Below are positions 55,104 through 64,000 of a stretch of DNA of 64,000 bases, one piece after another. Both the position numbers and the translations under genes were made by a program. The first letter of the stretch is position 1. Each line of letters starts with the position of its first letter. Source of the DNA: Acinetobacter indicus CIP 110367 (lineage in GTDB: Bacteria; Pseudomonadota; Gammaproteobacteria; Pseudomonadales; Moraxellaceae); NCBI RefSeq assembly GCF_000488255.1, contig NZ_KI530754.1:496001-560000 (forward strand). The letters are read 5' to 3'. The notes below the pieces were generated by a model that was not told the origin of the DNA, searched no databases, and saw nothing but the letters and a program-made list of their open reading frames with translations.

Positions 55104-55487
55104 TTATGCGCTTACGTGATTACGAATCGCGTTTAAAAGCTCATCTTTACTAAAAGGTTTGGTTAAATATTCATCTGAACCCACCACGCGGCCTTTGGCC
55201 TGATCGAACAGACCATCTTTACTGGACAGCATGATGACTGGAATATTCTGGTAGTTTTGCGAGTTTTTAATTAATGCGCAGGTTTGATAGCCATCTAGAC
55301 GTGGCATCATGATGTCAACAAAAACGATATCCGGATTTGCATCGGCAATTTTAGACAATGCTTCAAAACCGTCGACGGCAGTGACCACTTCATAGCCTTC
55401 ACGCTGTAATAAAGTTTCAGCTGTACGACGAATGGTTTTTGAATCATCAATCACCATGACTTTTAGATTTTGGAGTTTATCGTCCAT
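55104..55487 (-). CDS. pilG: PilG, single-domain response regulator
   Basis: 127 residues. Receiver: VMVIDDSKTIRRTAETLLQREG, Asp in DIVFVDIMMPRLDG, LSSKDGLFDQAKGRVVGSDEYL and the conserved Lys. PilG promotes pilus extension via ChpA phosphorylation and, in pseudomonads, raises cAMP. First gene of the cluster; ATG 55487 with GGAAGGG ribosome site, with about 280 bases upstream to the divergent gene. Confidence 0.94.
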   Translation of the reverse strand: MDDKLQNLKVMVIDDSKTIRRTAETLLQREGYEVVTAVDGFEALSKIADANPDIVFVDIMMPRLDGYQTCALIKNSQNYQNIPVIMLSSKDGLFDQAKGRVVGSDEYLTKPFSKDELLNAIRNHVSA

Positions 55488-55768
55488 TTAATGACCCTTC
55501 CCATTTTGTTTGTACAAGCAATTCGGTGTAGTAGAATTTTATTTACATAATTATGGTTATTTTTAACATATCTTTACTTTAGGTTTCAATGAACAGTTTT
55601 TGCCCAAACCTACACTTTATAGAAACTTTGTATAACTGCTTCACACTTTTCCATGACCATTGATTTTTTTTTGTCTATTGTATTTTTTAAATTTCTGATT
55701 CTGGTCTAATATAACAGTTTAAAGACTTAAAAATAAGTAAATTAGTCAACTTTATCTCGGGGAAGCTT

Positions 55769-56410
55769 GTGCGTACTTTTTTTCAAAAAGCTCTCACAAA
55801 AAGGGCGCATACATCATTGTTCAGTAAATCGTTGCTGGGCCTGCTGCTGGCTTTACAGATAGGACAGCTGTCTGCCAATACCGACAACAAGCCGGCGTGG
55901 TATCGCTACTACGATAAAAACGGCGTGGCCAATATCAGCAGCAATGTTACGCCAAACCATATCCGCTATGGCTATGAAGCACTGGACCGCAACATGCAGG
56001 TGATTCAGCGTGCGCGTCCCTATAATAGCGAAACCGATGCCCGTCAGGCGCCACAACGTGCCGCGCAGGCCCGTCAGCGCGAGCAGGATTTAAAACTAAA
56101 ACAGGCCTATACCAACAGTCATATTGCTACCCAGCAACGTGACAATGCGCTGGCACATATTAAAAAGCAGATTGCCTTTCAGCAGGAACAGTTAAAACAA
56201 TTACAGAATGACCGGATTGTGTTTAAACGTCAGGAAATGGAATATCTGCGCAAAGTCAAACCGGTCCCGGAACAGCTGAAAAACAATTTAAACAACAACC
56301 TGACCAACTTAAATCAGAAAAGACAGCAGATTCAATCGTTACAAACGAGCTATCGAAAAACACAGGCAGAATACGACAGAATTATTACTCGCTTAAAAGC
56401 ACTTGAATAA
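55769..56410 (+). CDS. DUF4124-like secreted coiled-coil protein
   Basis: 213 residues from a GTG start at 55769 with GGGGAAG just before it. N-terminal hydrophobic leader (LLGLLLALQIGQLSA) is a signal peptide. The first domain WYRYYDKNGVANISSN resembles the DUF4124 repeat (trp-tyr-x-asp-x-x-gly). The rest is a highly charged coiled coil rich in Gln, Lys and Arg (QQEQLKQLQNDRIVFKRQEM). Periplasmic or cell-wall associated. It lies between the pil cluster and the RND operon, 50 bases before the adaptor gene, so cotranscription with the efflux pair is possible; no functional link is known. Confidence 0.75.
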   Translation: MRTFFQKALTKRAHTSLFSKSLLGLLLALQIGQLSANTDNKPAWYRYYDKNGVANISSNVTPNHIRYGYEALDRNMQVIQRARPYNSETDARQAPQRAAQARQREQDLKLKQAYTNSHIATQQRDNALAHIKKQIAFQQEQLKQLQNDRIVFKRQEMEYLRKVKPVPEQLKNNLNNNLTNLNQKRQQIQSLQTSYRKTQAEYDRIITRLKALE

Positions 56411-56464
56411 AGTGAAGTTTTTAATTGAATTGTCATGTGACAAGAAAAATAAGGATAAATATGC

Positions 56465-57610
56465 ATGCGACCAGCACCGCGTATATCACATACTTCTACC
56501 CGTTTTCGCACGCCCCTGCTGAACCTCAGTACCCTTTGCCTGTGTCTACTACTGACCGCCTGCCAGAACTCAGAACCGGAACAGGCCCGTAGTGAAGCAG
56601 AAACCATTGAACTGATTCAGGATGATGTGGTGGCCGTACAAACCGGCGACTCGGTGTCCAAAACTGCCTTTACCGGCACCATTCGTGCCGTACAACACAG
56701 CAGCATTCAGGCACAGGTCACGGCCACCGCCAGTGCAGTCAATGCGCAAGTGGGCCAGCGGGTTAGCAAAGGTCAGGTGCTGGTCCGTTTAAACAATCAG
56801 GATAATGCCGCGCGTCTGGCGCAAGCACGCGCCAACCTTGCCTCCACGCAGGCACAAGCCAATCAGGCCCGGGTGATGATGGAGCGTAAACGTCGCCTGC
56901 TGAATCAGGGCTTTATTTCCAAAGTTGAATATGAACAAAGTCAGGTCGATTATCGTGCCCAGCTGGAAAATGTCCGTGCCCAGCAGGCCAACGTCGATAT
57001 TGCCGAAAAAGCCGACCGTGATGGCACCATTCTCAGCCCGATTAGCGGCGTGATTACCCAGCGTCAGGTTGAACCCGGCCAGACGGTTTCTGCCGGCCAG
57101 ACCCTGTTTGAAATTGTCAATCCGGACCGGCTGGAAATTCAGGCCAAACTGCCAAGTGACCAGCAGTCTGCGCTCAAGGTCGGCCAAAAGATTGAATATA
57201 AAATTCAGGGCAATCCGGCCCAGTTGACTGCCACTTTAAGCCGGGTATCCCCGATTGCCGATCTGGCCAGCCGTCAGATCGAGTTTTTTGCCACACCCAA
57301 TGAATCCATCAACTCGCTCAGCATCGGTGCCTTTGTTGAAGGCAATATTGTTTCATCCAACTCGATTTCTGGTCAGCTGATTCCTTTAGACACCATTCAG
57401 GATATACAAAACAAACCTTATGTCTGGGCCATTCGCCAGAACAAGATTGTCCGGATCGATATTCACGTGCTCGAGCAGCGCTATAGTGACAATACCGCCA
57501 TTGTAAGCGGATTGCAGGCCGGCGATTTAGTGAGTCGGGTCAAGTTTAGTCCGCAGAATGAACAGCAACCGGTCAGCATCAGCCAGACCGCCGAAAACGC
57601 CTCAGGATAG
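56465..57610 (+). CDS. RND efflux periplasmic adaptor lipoprotein
   Basis: 381 residues. Lipobox LLTAC at about residue 33 within a lipoprotein signal, so it is anchored in the inner membrane. Lipoyl-like domain (VNAQVGQRVSKGQVLVRL), alpha hairpin (ARLAQARANLASTQAQANQA), return strand (AEKADRDGTILSPISGVITQ), beta-barrel domain and membrane-proximal end (LEQRYSDNTAIVSGLQAGDL). Pairs with the permease seven bases downstream. Start ATG 56465 with AAGGATAA before it. Confidence 0.92.
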   Translation: MRPAPRISHTSTRFRTPLLNLSTLCLCLLLTACQNSEPEQARSEAETIELIQDDVVAVQTGDSVSKTAFTGTIRAVQHSSIQAQVTATASAVNAQVGQRVSKGQVLVRLNNQDNAARLAQARANLASTQAQANQARVMMERKRRLLNQGFISKVEYEQSQVDYRAQLENVRAQQANVDIAEKADRDGTILSPISGVITQRQVEPGQTVSAGQTLFEIVNPDRLEIQAKLPSDQQSALKVGQKIEYKIQGNPAQLTATLSRVSPIADLASRQIEFFATPNESINSLSIGAFVEGNIVSSNSISGQLIPLDTIQDIQNKPYVWAIRQNKIVRIDIHVLEQRYSDNTAIVSGLQAGDLVSRVKFSPQNEQQPVSISQTAENASG

Positions 57611-57616
57611 AAAACT

Positions 57617-60600
57617 ATGTGGTTTACCCGAATTAGTGTCAAATATCCCGTTTTTACGGTCATGATGATGCTGTGTCTGATGGTGCTGGGTCTGGCTTCC
57701 TGGCAGCGTATGGGCGTTGAAGAATTTCCGGATGTCGATTTCCCGTTTGTGGTGGTCTATACCAACTATCCGGGCGCCTCGCCGGAAACGGTTGAATCTG
57801 AAATTACCAAGAAAATGGAAGATCAGATCAACACCATTTCCGGTCTCAAACAGGTAATTTCCCAGTCCAGTGAGGGCCTCTCCACCATTATTGCCGAGTT
57901 CAATCTGGATGTATCTTCTGCCGTAGCAGCGCAGGATGTACGCGATAAAATTGCCAGTGTCACCGCCGAATTCCGTGATGAAATCCAGGACCCGGTGGTG
58001 GAGCGTTACGACCCGACGGCCAACGCGATTATGTCGATTGTGTTTGAATCCGAGCAAATGTCACTGCGTGATTTAAGTGCTTATCTGGACCAACGCATTG
58101 TGCCGCAACTGCGCACTGTACCGGGGGTGGGAACAGTCAATTTACTCGGTGATGCACAGCGCCAGATCCGGATTGAAGTACAACCGGAAAAACTGCAAAG
58201 TTTCGGGATTGGTGTAGATCAGGTCATCAACACCCTAAAAGCAGAAAATGTTGAAGTGCCGGGCGGCACCCTGAAACAGGCCAACAGCGAACTGGTGGTT
58301 GAAATTAATTCCAAGGTTATCCATCCGCTGGCCTTTGGGGACCTGATTATTGCCAATAAAAATGGTGCACCGATTTATCTGAAACAGGTCGCTGACATTC
58401 AGGATAGCCAGGCCGAGCTAGAGTCCAGTGCCTTTTTAGATGGCAAAACTGCGGTTGCGGTGGATATTCTGCGCAGTTCAGATTCTAATGTCATTGAGGT
58501 GGTCGATAACACCTATAAAGTGCTGGATGACCTTCAGCAACAATTGCCTGAGGGCACCACAGCCAAAGTGGTGGTCGACAGTTCCAAAGGCATTCGCGGC
58601 AGTATCCGTGATGTGGCCCGCACCATTATTGAAGGTGCAGCACTGGCAGTACTGATCGTCCTGCTGTTTTTAGGCTCGTTCCGCTCCACCGCCATTACCG
58701 GCCTGACCCTGCCAATTGCCCTGCTCGGCACATTGACCTTTATCTGGGCCTTTGGTTTTACCATCAACATGATGACCTTGCTGGCCCTGTCCTTAAGTAT
58801 TGGTCTGCTGATTGATGACGCGATTGTGGTGCGGGAAAATATTGTCCGTCATGCCGATATGGGCAAAGACCATGTTAGCGCAGCGCTGGATGGCACCAAA
58901 GAAATTGGGCTGGCGGTTCTGGCCACCACCCTGACCATTGTCGCAGTATTCCTGCCGGTGGCCTTTATGGGCGGGATTATTGGCCGTTTCTTCTATCAGT
59001 TTGGGGTCACGGTCAGTACCGCAGTTCTGATTTCCATGTTTGTTAGCTTTACCCTGGACCCGATGCTGTCGGCACACTGGGCCGAGCGTAAGAACCCCAA
59101 CAAACAGCCAGGCCGGCTGAAACGTTTTCTGAACTGGATTTCCACCAAACTGGACAATCTTAGTCATATCTATGAAAAGCTGCTGAAACTGGCCTTACGT
59201 TTCCGCCTGATTACCCTGCTGATTGCGGTGGCCTCGTTATTTGGCGCACTCGGTTTATCCAAACTGATTGGTACCGAATTTGTACCGGTACCGGACAAAG
59301 GTGAAATCCGGATTAAATTTGAAACTCCGGTGGATGCCTCGCTGGAATATTCACAGGCCAAACTGAAACAGGTCGATCAGATTATTCGCCAGCATCCACA
59401 GGTTATTTCTACCTATGGTTCGGTTAACAGTCTGACTGACCGCGGTAAAAACCATGTCAATTTACGCGTACGCGTTACGCCGCGCAATGAGCGTGAACAA
59501 ACCCTGACTGACCTGAATAATGAATTCCGTGAACGCTTGCAAACCGTGGCTGGCATTCGTGTCACCTCGGTGGCCTCGGCAGATGAAACCGTATCGGGCG
59601 GGCAAAAACCGGTGATGATTTCGATTAAAGGGCCGGATTTAAACCAACTACAACAGATTTCCGACCGCTTTATGCTGGAAATTGCCCAGGTAGATGGTAT
59701 TGTCGACCTGGAAAGCTCCCTGAAAGAGCCGAAACCGACGCTGGAAGTGCAGATCAACCGGGTACTGGCCAGTGATTTAGGCCTGTCTGTGAACCAGATT
59801 GCCAACGTGATTCGTCCACTGATTGCCGGCGATGATGTCACCACCTGGCAAGATGAAAACGGCGAAACCTATGATGTAAATGTCCGTCTGACTGAAGACC
59901 GCCGCAGCCTGCCGGGTGATGTCCAGCAAATGTCGCTGACCTCACAAAAAACCGATGCCAATGGTCAAGCCATTCTGGTGCCGTTGGCCAGTGTGGCCAG
60001 CTTTGAAGAAAACCTCGGCGCTTCACAGATTAACCGTCGTGATCTGGCCCGTGAGGTTCTGGTCGAAGCCAATACCGCAGGTCGCCCAGCTGGTGATATT
60101 GGCCGGGACATTGAAGCCATTCAAAACAACTTTGAATTGCCGCCGGGTTACAGCTTCGATACCCAAGGTTCCAATGCCGATATGGCTGAGTCCGCAGGTT
60201 ATGCACTGACCGCCATCACCCTGTCGATTGTGTTTATTTATATTGTGCTGGGCTCGCAATTTAACAGCTTTATTCACCCAGCTGCGATTATGGCCTCGTT
60301 GCCACTGTCGCTGATTGGGGTGTTTTTGGCGCTGTTCCTGCTGAACTCCACCATGAACCTGTTCTCGATTATCGGGATTATCATGCTGATGGGACTGGTC
60401 ACCAAGAATGCCATCTTGCTGATCGACTTTATTAAAAAGGCCATGGACAGAGGTGAGCCGCGTTATGAGGCGATTATTCAGGCCGGTAAAACCCGTTTAC
60501 GCCCGATTCTAATGACCACGTCTGCCATGGTAATGGGCATGGTCCCGCTGGCACTCGGTCTGGGTGAAGGCGGCGAACAGAGTGCCCCCATGGCCCATGC

Positions 60601-60721
60601 GGTAATTGGCGGGGTGATTACCTCGACCCTGCTCACGCTGGTGGTGGTGCCCGTCATCTTCACCTATCTGGATGATTTCAAGAATTTCATGCTGCGCCAA
60701 AGCCGCAAACTGATGTCTTGA
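57617..60721 (+). CDS. RND-family efflux permease (HAE-1 type)
   Basis: 1034 residues, full length. Start [17 protein letters not shown] as in HAE-1 permeases, [23 protein letters not shown], porter and docking domains, and TM4 with the proton-relay pair in [15 protein letters not shown]10 region [19 protein letters not shown] contains the conserved K and D. Drug/proton antiporter of the inner membrane; works with the lipoprotein adaptor and a TolC-type channel that is not encoded here. Substrates not predicted. Terminator follows. Confidence 0.95.
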   Translation: MWFTRISVKYPVFTVMMMLCLMVLGLASWQRMGVEEFPDVDFPFVVVYTNYPGASPETVESEITKKMEDQINTISGLKQVISQSSEGLSTIIAEFNLDVSSAVAAQDVRDKIASVTAEFRDEIQDPVVERYDPTANAIMSIVFESEQMSLRDLSAYLDQRIVPQLRTVPGVGTVNLLGDAQRQIRIEVQPEKLQSFGIGVDQVINTLKAENVEVPGGTLKQANSELVVEINSKVIHPLAFGDLIIANKNGAPIYLKQVADIQDSQAELESSAFLDGKTAVAVDILRSSDSNVIEVVDNTYKVLDDLQQQLPEGTTAKVVVDSSKGIRGSIRDVARTIIEGAALAVLIVLLFLGSFRSTAITGLTLPIALLGTLTFIWAFGFTINMMTLLALSLSIGLLIDDAIVVRENIVRHADMGKDHVSAALDGTKEIGLAVLATTLTIVAVFLPVAFMGGIIGRFFYQFGVTVSTAVLISMFVSFTLDPMLSAHWAERKNPNKQPGRLKRFLNWISTKLDNLSHIYEKLLKLALRFRLITLLIAVASLFGALGLSKLIGTEFVPVPDKGEIRIKFETPVDASLEYSQAKLKQVDQIIRQHPQVISTYGSVNSLTDRGKNHVNLRVRVTPRNEREQTLTDLNNEFRERLQTVAGIRVTSVASADETVSGGQKPVMISIKGPDLNQLQQISDRFMLEIAQVDGIVDLESSLKEPKPTLEVQINRVLASDLGLSVNQIANVIRPLIAGDDVTTWQDENGETYDVNVRLTEDRRSLPGDVQQMSLTSQKTDANGQAILVPLASVASFEENLGASQINRRDLAREVLVEANTAGRPAGDIGRDIEAIQNNFELPPGYSFDTQGSNADMAESAGYALTAITLSIVFIYIVLGSQFNSFIHPAAIMASLPLSLIGVFLALFLLNSTMNLFSIIGIIMLMGLVTKNAILLIDFIKKAMDRGEPRYEAIIQAGKTRLRPILMTTSAMVMGMVPLALGLGEGGEQSAPMAHAVIGGVITSTLLTLVVVPVIFTYLDDFKNFMLRQSRKLMS

Positions 60722-60737
60722 GTCAGAAGAAAACACA

Positions 60738-60772
60738 ATGAGGTGACATTCCGAATGTTCACCTCATTTTTT
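60738..60772 (+). terminator. Intrinsic terminator after the RND permease
   Basis: AATGAGGTGACATT / AATGTTCACCTCATT long stem with CCG loop and T-run. Confidence 0.85.
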
Positions 60773-60818
60773 TATCGTATAATCTCTGCTTTCACGATTA
60801 ATTATCAGGACAGTTTCC

Positions 60819-62534
60819 ATGCGCGCGAGTCGCTTTTTGTTTGCTACGTTAAGAGAAACCCCAAATGATGCTGAAGTGATTTCACATCAGCTCATGTTAC
60901 GTGCGGGGATGATCCGTAAATTGGCTTCAGGTCTGTATACCTGGTTGCCGATGGGGGTACGCGTATTAAATAAAGTCGAAGCGATTGTCCGTGAAGAAAT
61001 GAACCGCGCCGGCGCTTTAGAAACCTTTATGCCAGTGACTCAACCTGCATCTTTGTGGGAAGAATCGGGCCGTTATGTGCAATATGGTCCGGAATTACTG
61101 CGTTTTACCGACCGTCACAACAACCCATTTGTGCTGGGCCCAACCCATGAAGAAGTGATTACCGATCTGGCACGCACTGAACTGAAAAGTTACAAACAGC
61201 TGCCAATGAACTTCTACCAGATTCAGACCAAATTCCGTGACGAAATCCGTCCACGTTTCGGGGTGATGCGTTCACGTGAATTCATCATGAAAGATGCCTA
61301 TTCTTTCCACGTTGATCAGGCTTCTTTGCAAGAAACCTATGATGTCATGTATGACACCTACTGCCGTATCTTTAGCCGTCTTGGTCTGGATTTCCGTCCG
61401 GTACAGGCCGATACCGGCTCAATTGGTGGTTCAGGTTCCCATGAATTCCACGTTCTGGCAGATAGCGGTGAAGATGATATCGCCTTCTCGACTGAATCAG
61501 ATTACGCAGCCAATATTGAAATGGCGGAAGCGATTCTGGTCGGTGAGCGCGCAGCGCCAAACCAAGCCTTAACTGTTGTAGATACTCCAAATCAAAAGAC
61601 CATCGCGGATGTATCAAGCTTCCTCGGTACTGATCCTGCGCATTCTGTTAAAGCTTTACTGGTACAAGGCATTGCCGATGAAAATGGCAATGTTCCGGTG
61701 ATTGCCCTATTCCTGCGCGGTGACCATGAACTGAATGAAATTAAAGCTGAAAAACATCCTTTAATTGCCGCGCCATTAACCTTCGCTACTGAAGAGCAAA
61801 TTGCTGCGCTTGGTCTGACCGCTGGTTTTGTGGGCCCACAAGGTCTAGTTGAAAAAGGCATGACCGTAATTGTCGATCGTGCTGCTTCTGTCTTGTCTGA
61901 CTTTGTTGCAGGCGCCAATGCCGCAGATCAACACGCTACGGGTGTGAACTGGGAGCGTGATGCACAGTTTACTGAGGTCTATGATCTTCGTAATGTGGTG
62001 GAAGGCGATCCATCTCCAGATGGTAAAGGTGTACTTCAAATTAAACGCGGAATTGAAGTGGGCCATATTTTCCAGCTGGGCCAAAAATATTCTGAAGCAC
62101 TGAACTGTAAAGTGTTAGGCGAAGATGGCAAACCATTTGTAGTAACCATGGGCTGTTATGGTATTGGTGTGACCCGTGTCGTGGCTTCTGCAATTGAACA
62201 GAATTACGATGAGAAAGGGATTATCTGGCCAGCTGCCATTGCTCCATTTGAAGTCGCAATTGTACCAATGAATGCACACAAGTCACCGCGCACATTAGAA
62301 GCTGCAGAAGCCTTATATGCAGAATTAAGTGCTGCCGGTTATGATGTACTACTGGATGACCGTAATGAACGCCCAGGAGTGAAATTCTCTGATCTGGAGT
62401 TAACCGGTATTCCACACCGTATTGTGATTGGTGAAAAAGGCTTAGATGCGGGTACTTTTGAATACAAAGGTCGTCGTGATGCTGAATCAACCAACTTAAG
62501 CAAAGATGAGTTATTGGCGAAGCTCGCAAAATAA
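60819..62534 (+). CDS. proS: Prolyl-tRNA synthetase
   Basis: 571 residues, prokaryotic ProS with an inserted editing domain (about 220-400) that clears Ala-tRNA(Pro). Class II motifs: motif 2 in [21 protein letters not shown], motif 3 in [11 protein letters not shown], plus the TxE loop [13 protein letters not shown]-terminal anticodon-binding domain ([16 protein letters not shown]). Charges tRNA-Pro. A TATAAT hexamer lies at 60778-60783. Terminator follows. Confidence 0.97.
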   Translation: MRASRFLFATLRETPNDAEVISHQLMLRAGMIRKLASGLYTWLPMGVRVLNKVEAIVREEMNRAGALETFMPVTQPASLWEESGRYVQYGPELLRFTDRHNNPFVLGPTHEEVITDLARTELKSYKQLPMNFYQIQTKFRDEIRPRFGVMRSREFIMKDAYSFHVDQASLQETYDVMYDTYCRIFSRLGLDFRPVQADTGSIGGSGSHEFHVLADSGEDDIAFSTESDYAANIEMAEAILVGERAAPNQALTVVDTPNQKTIADVSSFLGTDPAHSVKALLVQGIADENGNVPVIALFLRGDHELNEIKAEKHPLIAAPLTFATEEQIAALGLTAGFVGPQGLVEKGMTVIVDRAASVLSDFVAGANAADQHATGVNWERDAQFTEVYDLRNVVEGDPSPDGKGVLQIKRGIEVGHIFQLGQKYSEALNCKVLGEDGKPFVVTMGCYGIGVTRVVASAIEQNYDEKGIIWPAAIAPFEVAIVPMNAHKSPRTLEAAEALYAELSAAGYDVLLDDRNERPGVKFSDLELTGIPHRIVIGEKGLDAGTFEYKGRRDAESTNLSKDELLAKLAK

Positions 62535-62550
62535 TAAATCTTGGCTTATA

Positions 62551-62578
62551 AAAAAATCCCGCTTCAGCGGGATTTTTT
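62551..62578. terminator. Intrinsic terminator, proS/FilA-like convergent pair
   Basis: AAAAAATCCCGC / GCGGGATTTTTT perfect stem with TTCA loop; symmetric. Confidence 0.9.
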
Positions 62579-62589
62579 AGTTTTAAGGC

Positions 62590-63909
62590 TTAGCAGAATT
62601 TCATACCACCGTAGCAGTTTGATTTAAACTCCTGCCCCTGCAAGACCAGATTTGTTAAAGGAAAATCCAGATCAGTTGTCAAAGGAATATTTCCGACCTC
62701 TAAAGCATCACCACCTATACACCCCGTTAACAAGTTACCACATGCTCTTGGATTATTTGTTAAATCTGCATTAATTCCATTAATTGTCTGCTGAAGTACA
62801 GCATTACTAATTGCAACGTTAGTAGTTGGACTTAAACTTCCTAATTCAACCTCATCTTCCAGAGCAAGCCACCAACCTCTATTTGCCCCCACTGAAGCAC
62901 CTGGCCACAAAATATTCTCAGCTTGCAAAGAAAGAGAGGCAGGGTTATTTAAATATAACGCATGAATCAGGCCAAGGTCTTGAGATACAGTAATATCTGT
63001 TGTTAATCCCGTAATATTACCCGTTACCTGTTTTTCTAAATTTAAAAAACCTAAAACAGTTGCTGTTAATGGTCCCTCAAAGTTAATTTGGCCAACCGTC
63101 CCTGCTCCTTTCAATTTAACATCTGTTAATCGCGTACCCGAAACCACAGTAGACTGAATAGTAAAAGGAGCATTTGTAGAACTTAATTTTAAATTATACT
63201 GGTCTGACTCGTACGCAATATCTAAACAAGGGTTAAAGAGTCCACCACAATTACCACTCCGCAGCCCCCCTGATACTTCTCCTTTAATTTTCATACCTGT
63301 ATAAGCATAGGTCATATTACGTTCTTCTGTAATCGCAACACCTGAGGCTGTTTTAGTTTTCATATAACCGCTAAAAGTATTAATACCATTCGGAACATTG
63401 CTATTTTCAGTACCTAACGTCATTAAACCGGCGATTTTTTCAGCACTTATACGAAAACCCAATATTTCGCGAGTTGCTGTTGAATTTCCATTTCTAATTG
63501 CAAACTGAATAAAAGGGTTAGTAATGATTGCAGAACTTGCTGCCCGCTGATCTGCTGTGTAATCAGTACTTGCAGGTAAACCACTTAAAGAAATATTATC
63601 GATATCAATATCACAGGTATTTGAAATAAGTGAGTTGTTAACTCCACCACAACCCAGTTGTAGTTTTTTAATATTCGCATTCAGCTCCATTTCGGCACTT
63701 AAACCTAACTTATAAAAGCTAATATTCGATTGATTATAAGTGTTATTTAAAGCATCTCTTGTATCTTCACCCATTTGCATTTCTAAATTAAGTAAAGCCT
63801 GTCCTGTCACATCCGATAATTCAGCATCTTCAAGCACAGATAAGGCATGACTTGTGTTCGTCATGGATAAAGCTGAACCTATAAGAGCCCACATTATTGT
63901 TTTTTTCAT
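62590..63909 (-). CDS. FilA-like/DUF6160 surface protein
   Basis: 439 residues from ATG 63909 (AAGGAT before it; the TTG at 63915 is less likely). Signal peptide MKKTIMWALIGSALSMTNTS then SHA. The N-terminal LSVLEDAELSDVTGQALLNLE block matches the short domain seen at the start of Acinetobacter FilA and DUF6160 proteins. The rest is Asn/Thr/Ser-rich, with repeated Gly and cysteine pairs (GNCGG, NTCDIDID, CGNLLTGC), suggesting an exported beta-rich protein. Role in a putative pilus or surface structure is a guess by name. The cysteine-rich end (SNCYGGMKFC) is striking. The preceding gene on the same strand ends at 63939. Confidence 0.65.
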   Translation of the reverse strand: MKKTIMWALIGSALSMTNTSHALSVLEDAELSDVTGQALLNLEMQMGEDTRDALNNTYNQSNISFYKLGLSAEMELNANIKKLQLGCGGVNNSLISNTCDIDIDNISLSGLPASTDYTADQRAASSAIITNPFIQFAIRNGNSTATREILGFRISAEKIAGLMTLGTENSNVPNGINTFSGYMKTKTASGVAITEERNMTYAYTGMKIKGEVSGGLRSGNCGGLFNPCLDIAYESDQYNLKLSSTNAPFTIQSTVVSGTRLTDVKLKGAGTVGQINFEGPLTATVLGFLNLEKQVTGNITGLTTDITVSQDLGLIHALYLNNPASLSLQAENILWPGASVGANRGWWLALEDEVELGSLSPTTNVAISNAVLQQTINGINADLTNNPRACGNLLTGCIGGDALEVGNIPLTTDLDFPLTNLVLQGQEFKSNCYGGMKFC

Positions 63910-63938
63910 ACTCAAATCCTTAAGCCAATTTCATCTAC

Positions 63939-64000
63939 TTAGCGTGGTGTGATCCCTAAAGTGCTACGCATATTGCCACCAGGAATGGCAAAATCAGCAA
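63939..64000 (-). CDS. C-terminal end of an unidentified gene (partial)
   Basis: Minus-strand frame ending PGGNMRSTLGITPR-stop (TAA at 63939-63941) at the window edge. It lies 29 bases before the FilA-like start and is probably in the same operon; product unknown. Confidence 0.5.
   Translation of the reverse strand, partial: ADFAIPGGNMRSTLGITPR

Overview
The window looks like a chromosomal segment of an Acinetobacter (Moraxellaceae). The evidence is the set of recognisable proteins (a DcaP-type coiled-coil porin, a pilGHIJ-chpA twitching cluster, a 571-residue ProS, a FilA-like surface protein, an entericidin-like lipoprotein, ISAba125-like IS30 ends) and typical Acinetobacter gene style. 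Species cannot be fixed by reading alone. Most of the window is ordinary core genome; the only clearly foreign part is the AT-rich stretch at about 640-4700.

Region by region. 1-589: 3' end of metH. 611-4693: wreck of a two-gene defence module on the minus strand, a Septu-like PtuA ATPase followed by a PtuB HNH nuclease. It is interrupted by an IS630 element (715-1792, inside the 3' end of ptuB) and an IS30 element (3124-4204, inside ptuA), and ptuA carries several extra frame lesions. Joining the two flanks of the IS630 at its TA duplication restores a continuous 196-residue ptuB that stops at 644, just before the terminator shared with metH. 4858-6590: dihydroxyacetone kinase broken by a 2-base AT insertion. 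6688-13984: glutaminase-STAS fusion, diguanylate cyclase, MHS-type transporter and small conserved genes. 14000-18066: 7TM-GGDEF protein, FKBP isomerase, YaeQ, CobW-type GTPase. 18523-24842: small secreted protein, MhpA-like monooxygenase, GST, and a TetR-MFS-LysR operon with a perfect 18-bp palindrome as likely operator, then a thioesterase. 25128-33730: patatin lipoprotein, ChrA, two sodium-coupled amino-acid carriers (AGCS, GltS), DcaP porin, nitroreductase. 33824-42174: Bcr/CflA efflux, YccS, YcxB-like protein, a PepSY-flavodoxin-FNR fusion behind a strong Fur-box match, YdcF, DUF2750.

42250-43243: eight tRNA genes, four Val(TAC) and four Asp(GTC), read leftwards from one promoter with perfect -35 and -10 hexamers. 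43466-46883: L,D-transpeptidase, DUF454, DUF1853, an entericidin-like lipoprotein missed by length cut-offs, and dapE. 46953-55487: complete Chp chemosensory system that controls type IV pili (pilG, pilH, pilI, pilJ, chpA, chpC-like), all read leftwards. 55769-62534: DUF4124-like secreted protein, an RND adaptor/permease pair, proS. 62590-64000: FilA-like surface protein and the end of another minus-strand gene.

The most interesting point is the interrupted Septu-like module. It is a relative of a known system and not a wholly new one; its degree of decay can be read directly. Secondary points are the Fur-linked PepSY-flavin reductase fusion, the alternating Val/Asp tRNA array, the TetR palindrome, and the intercistronic hairpin in the pil-chp operon.
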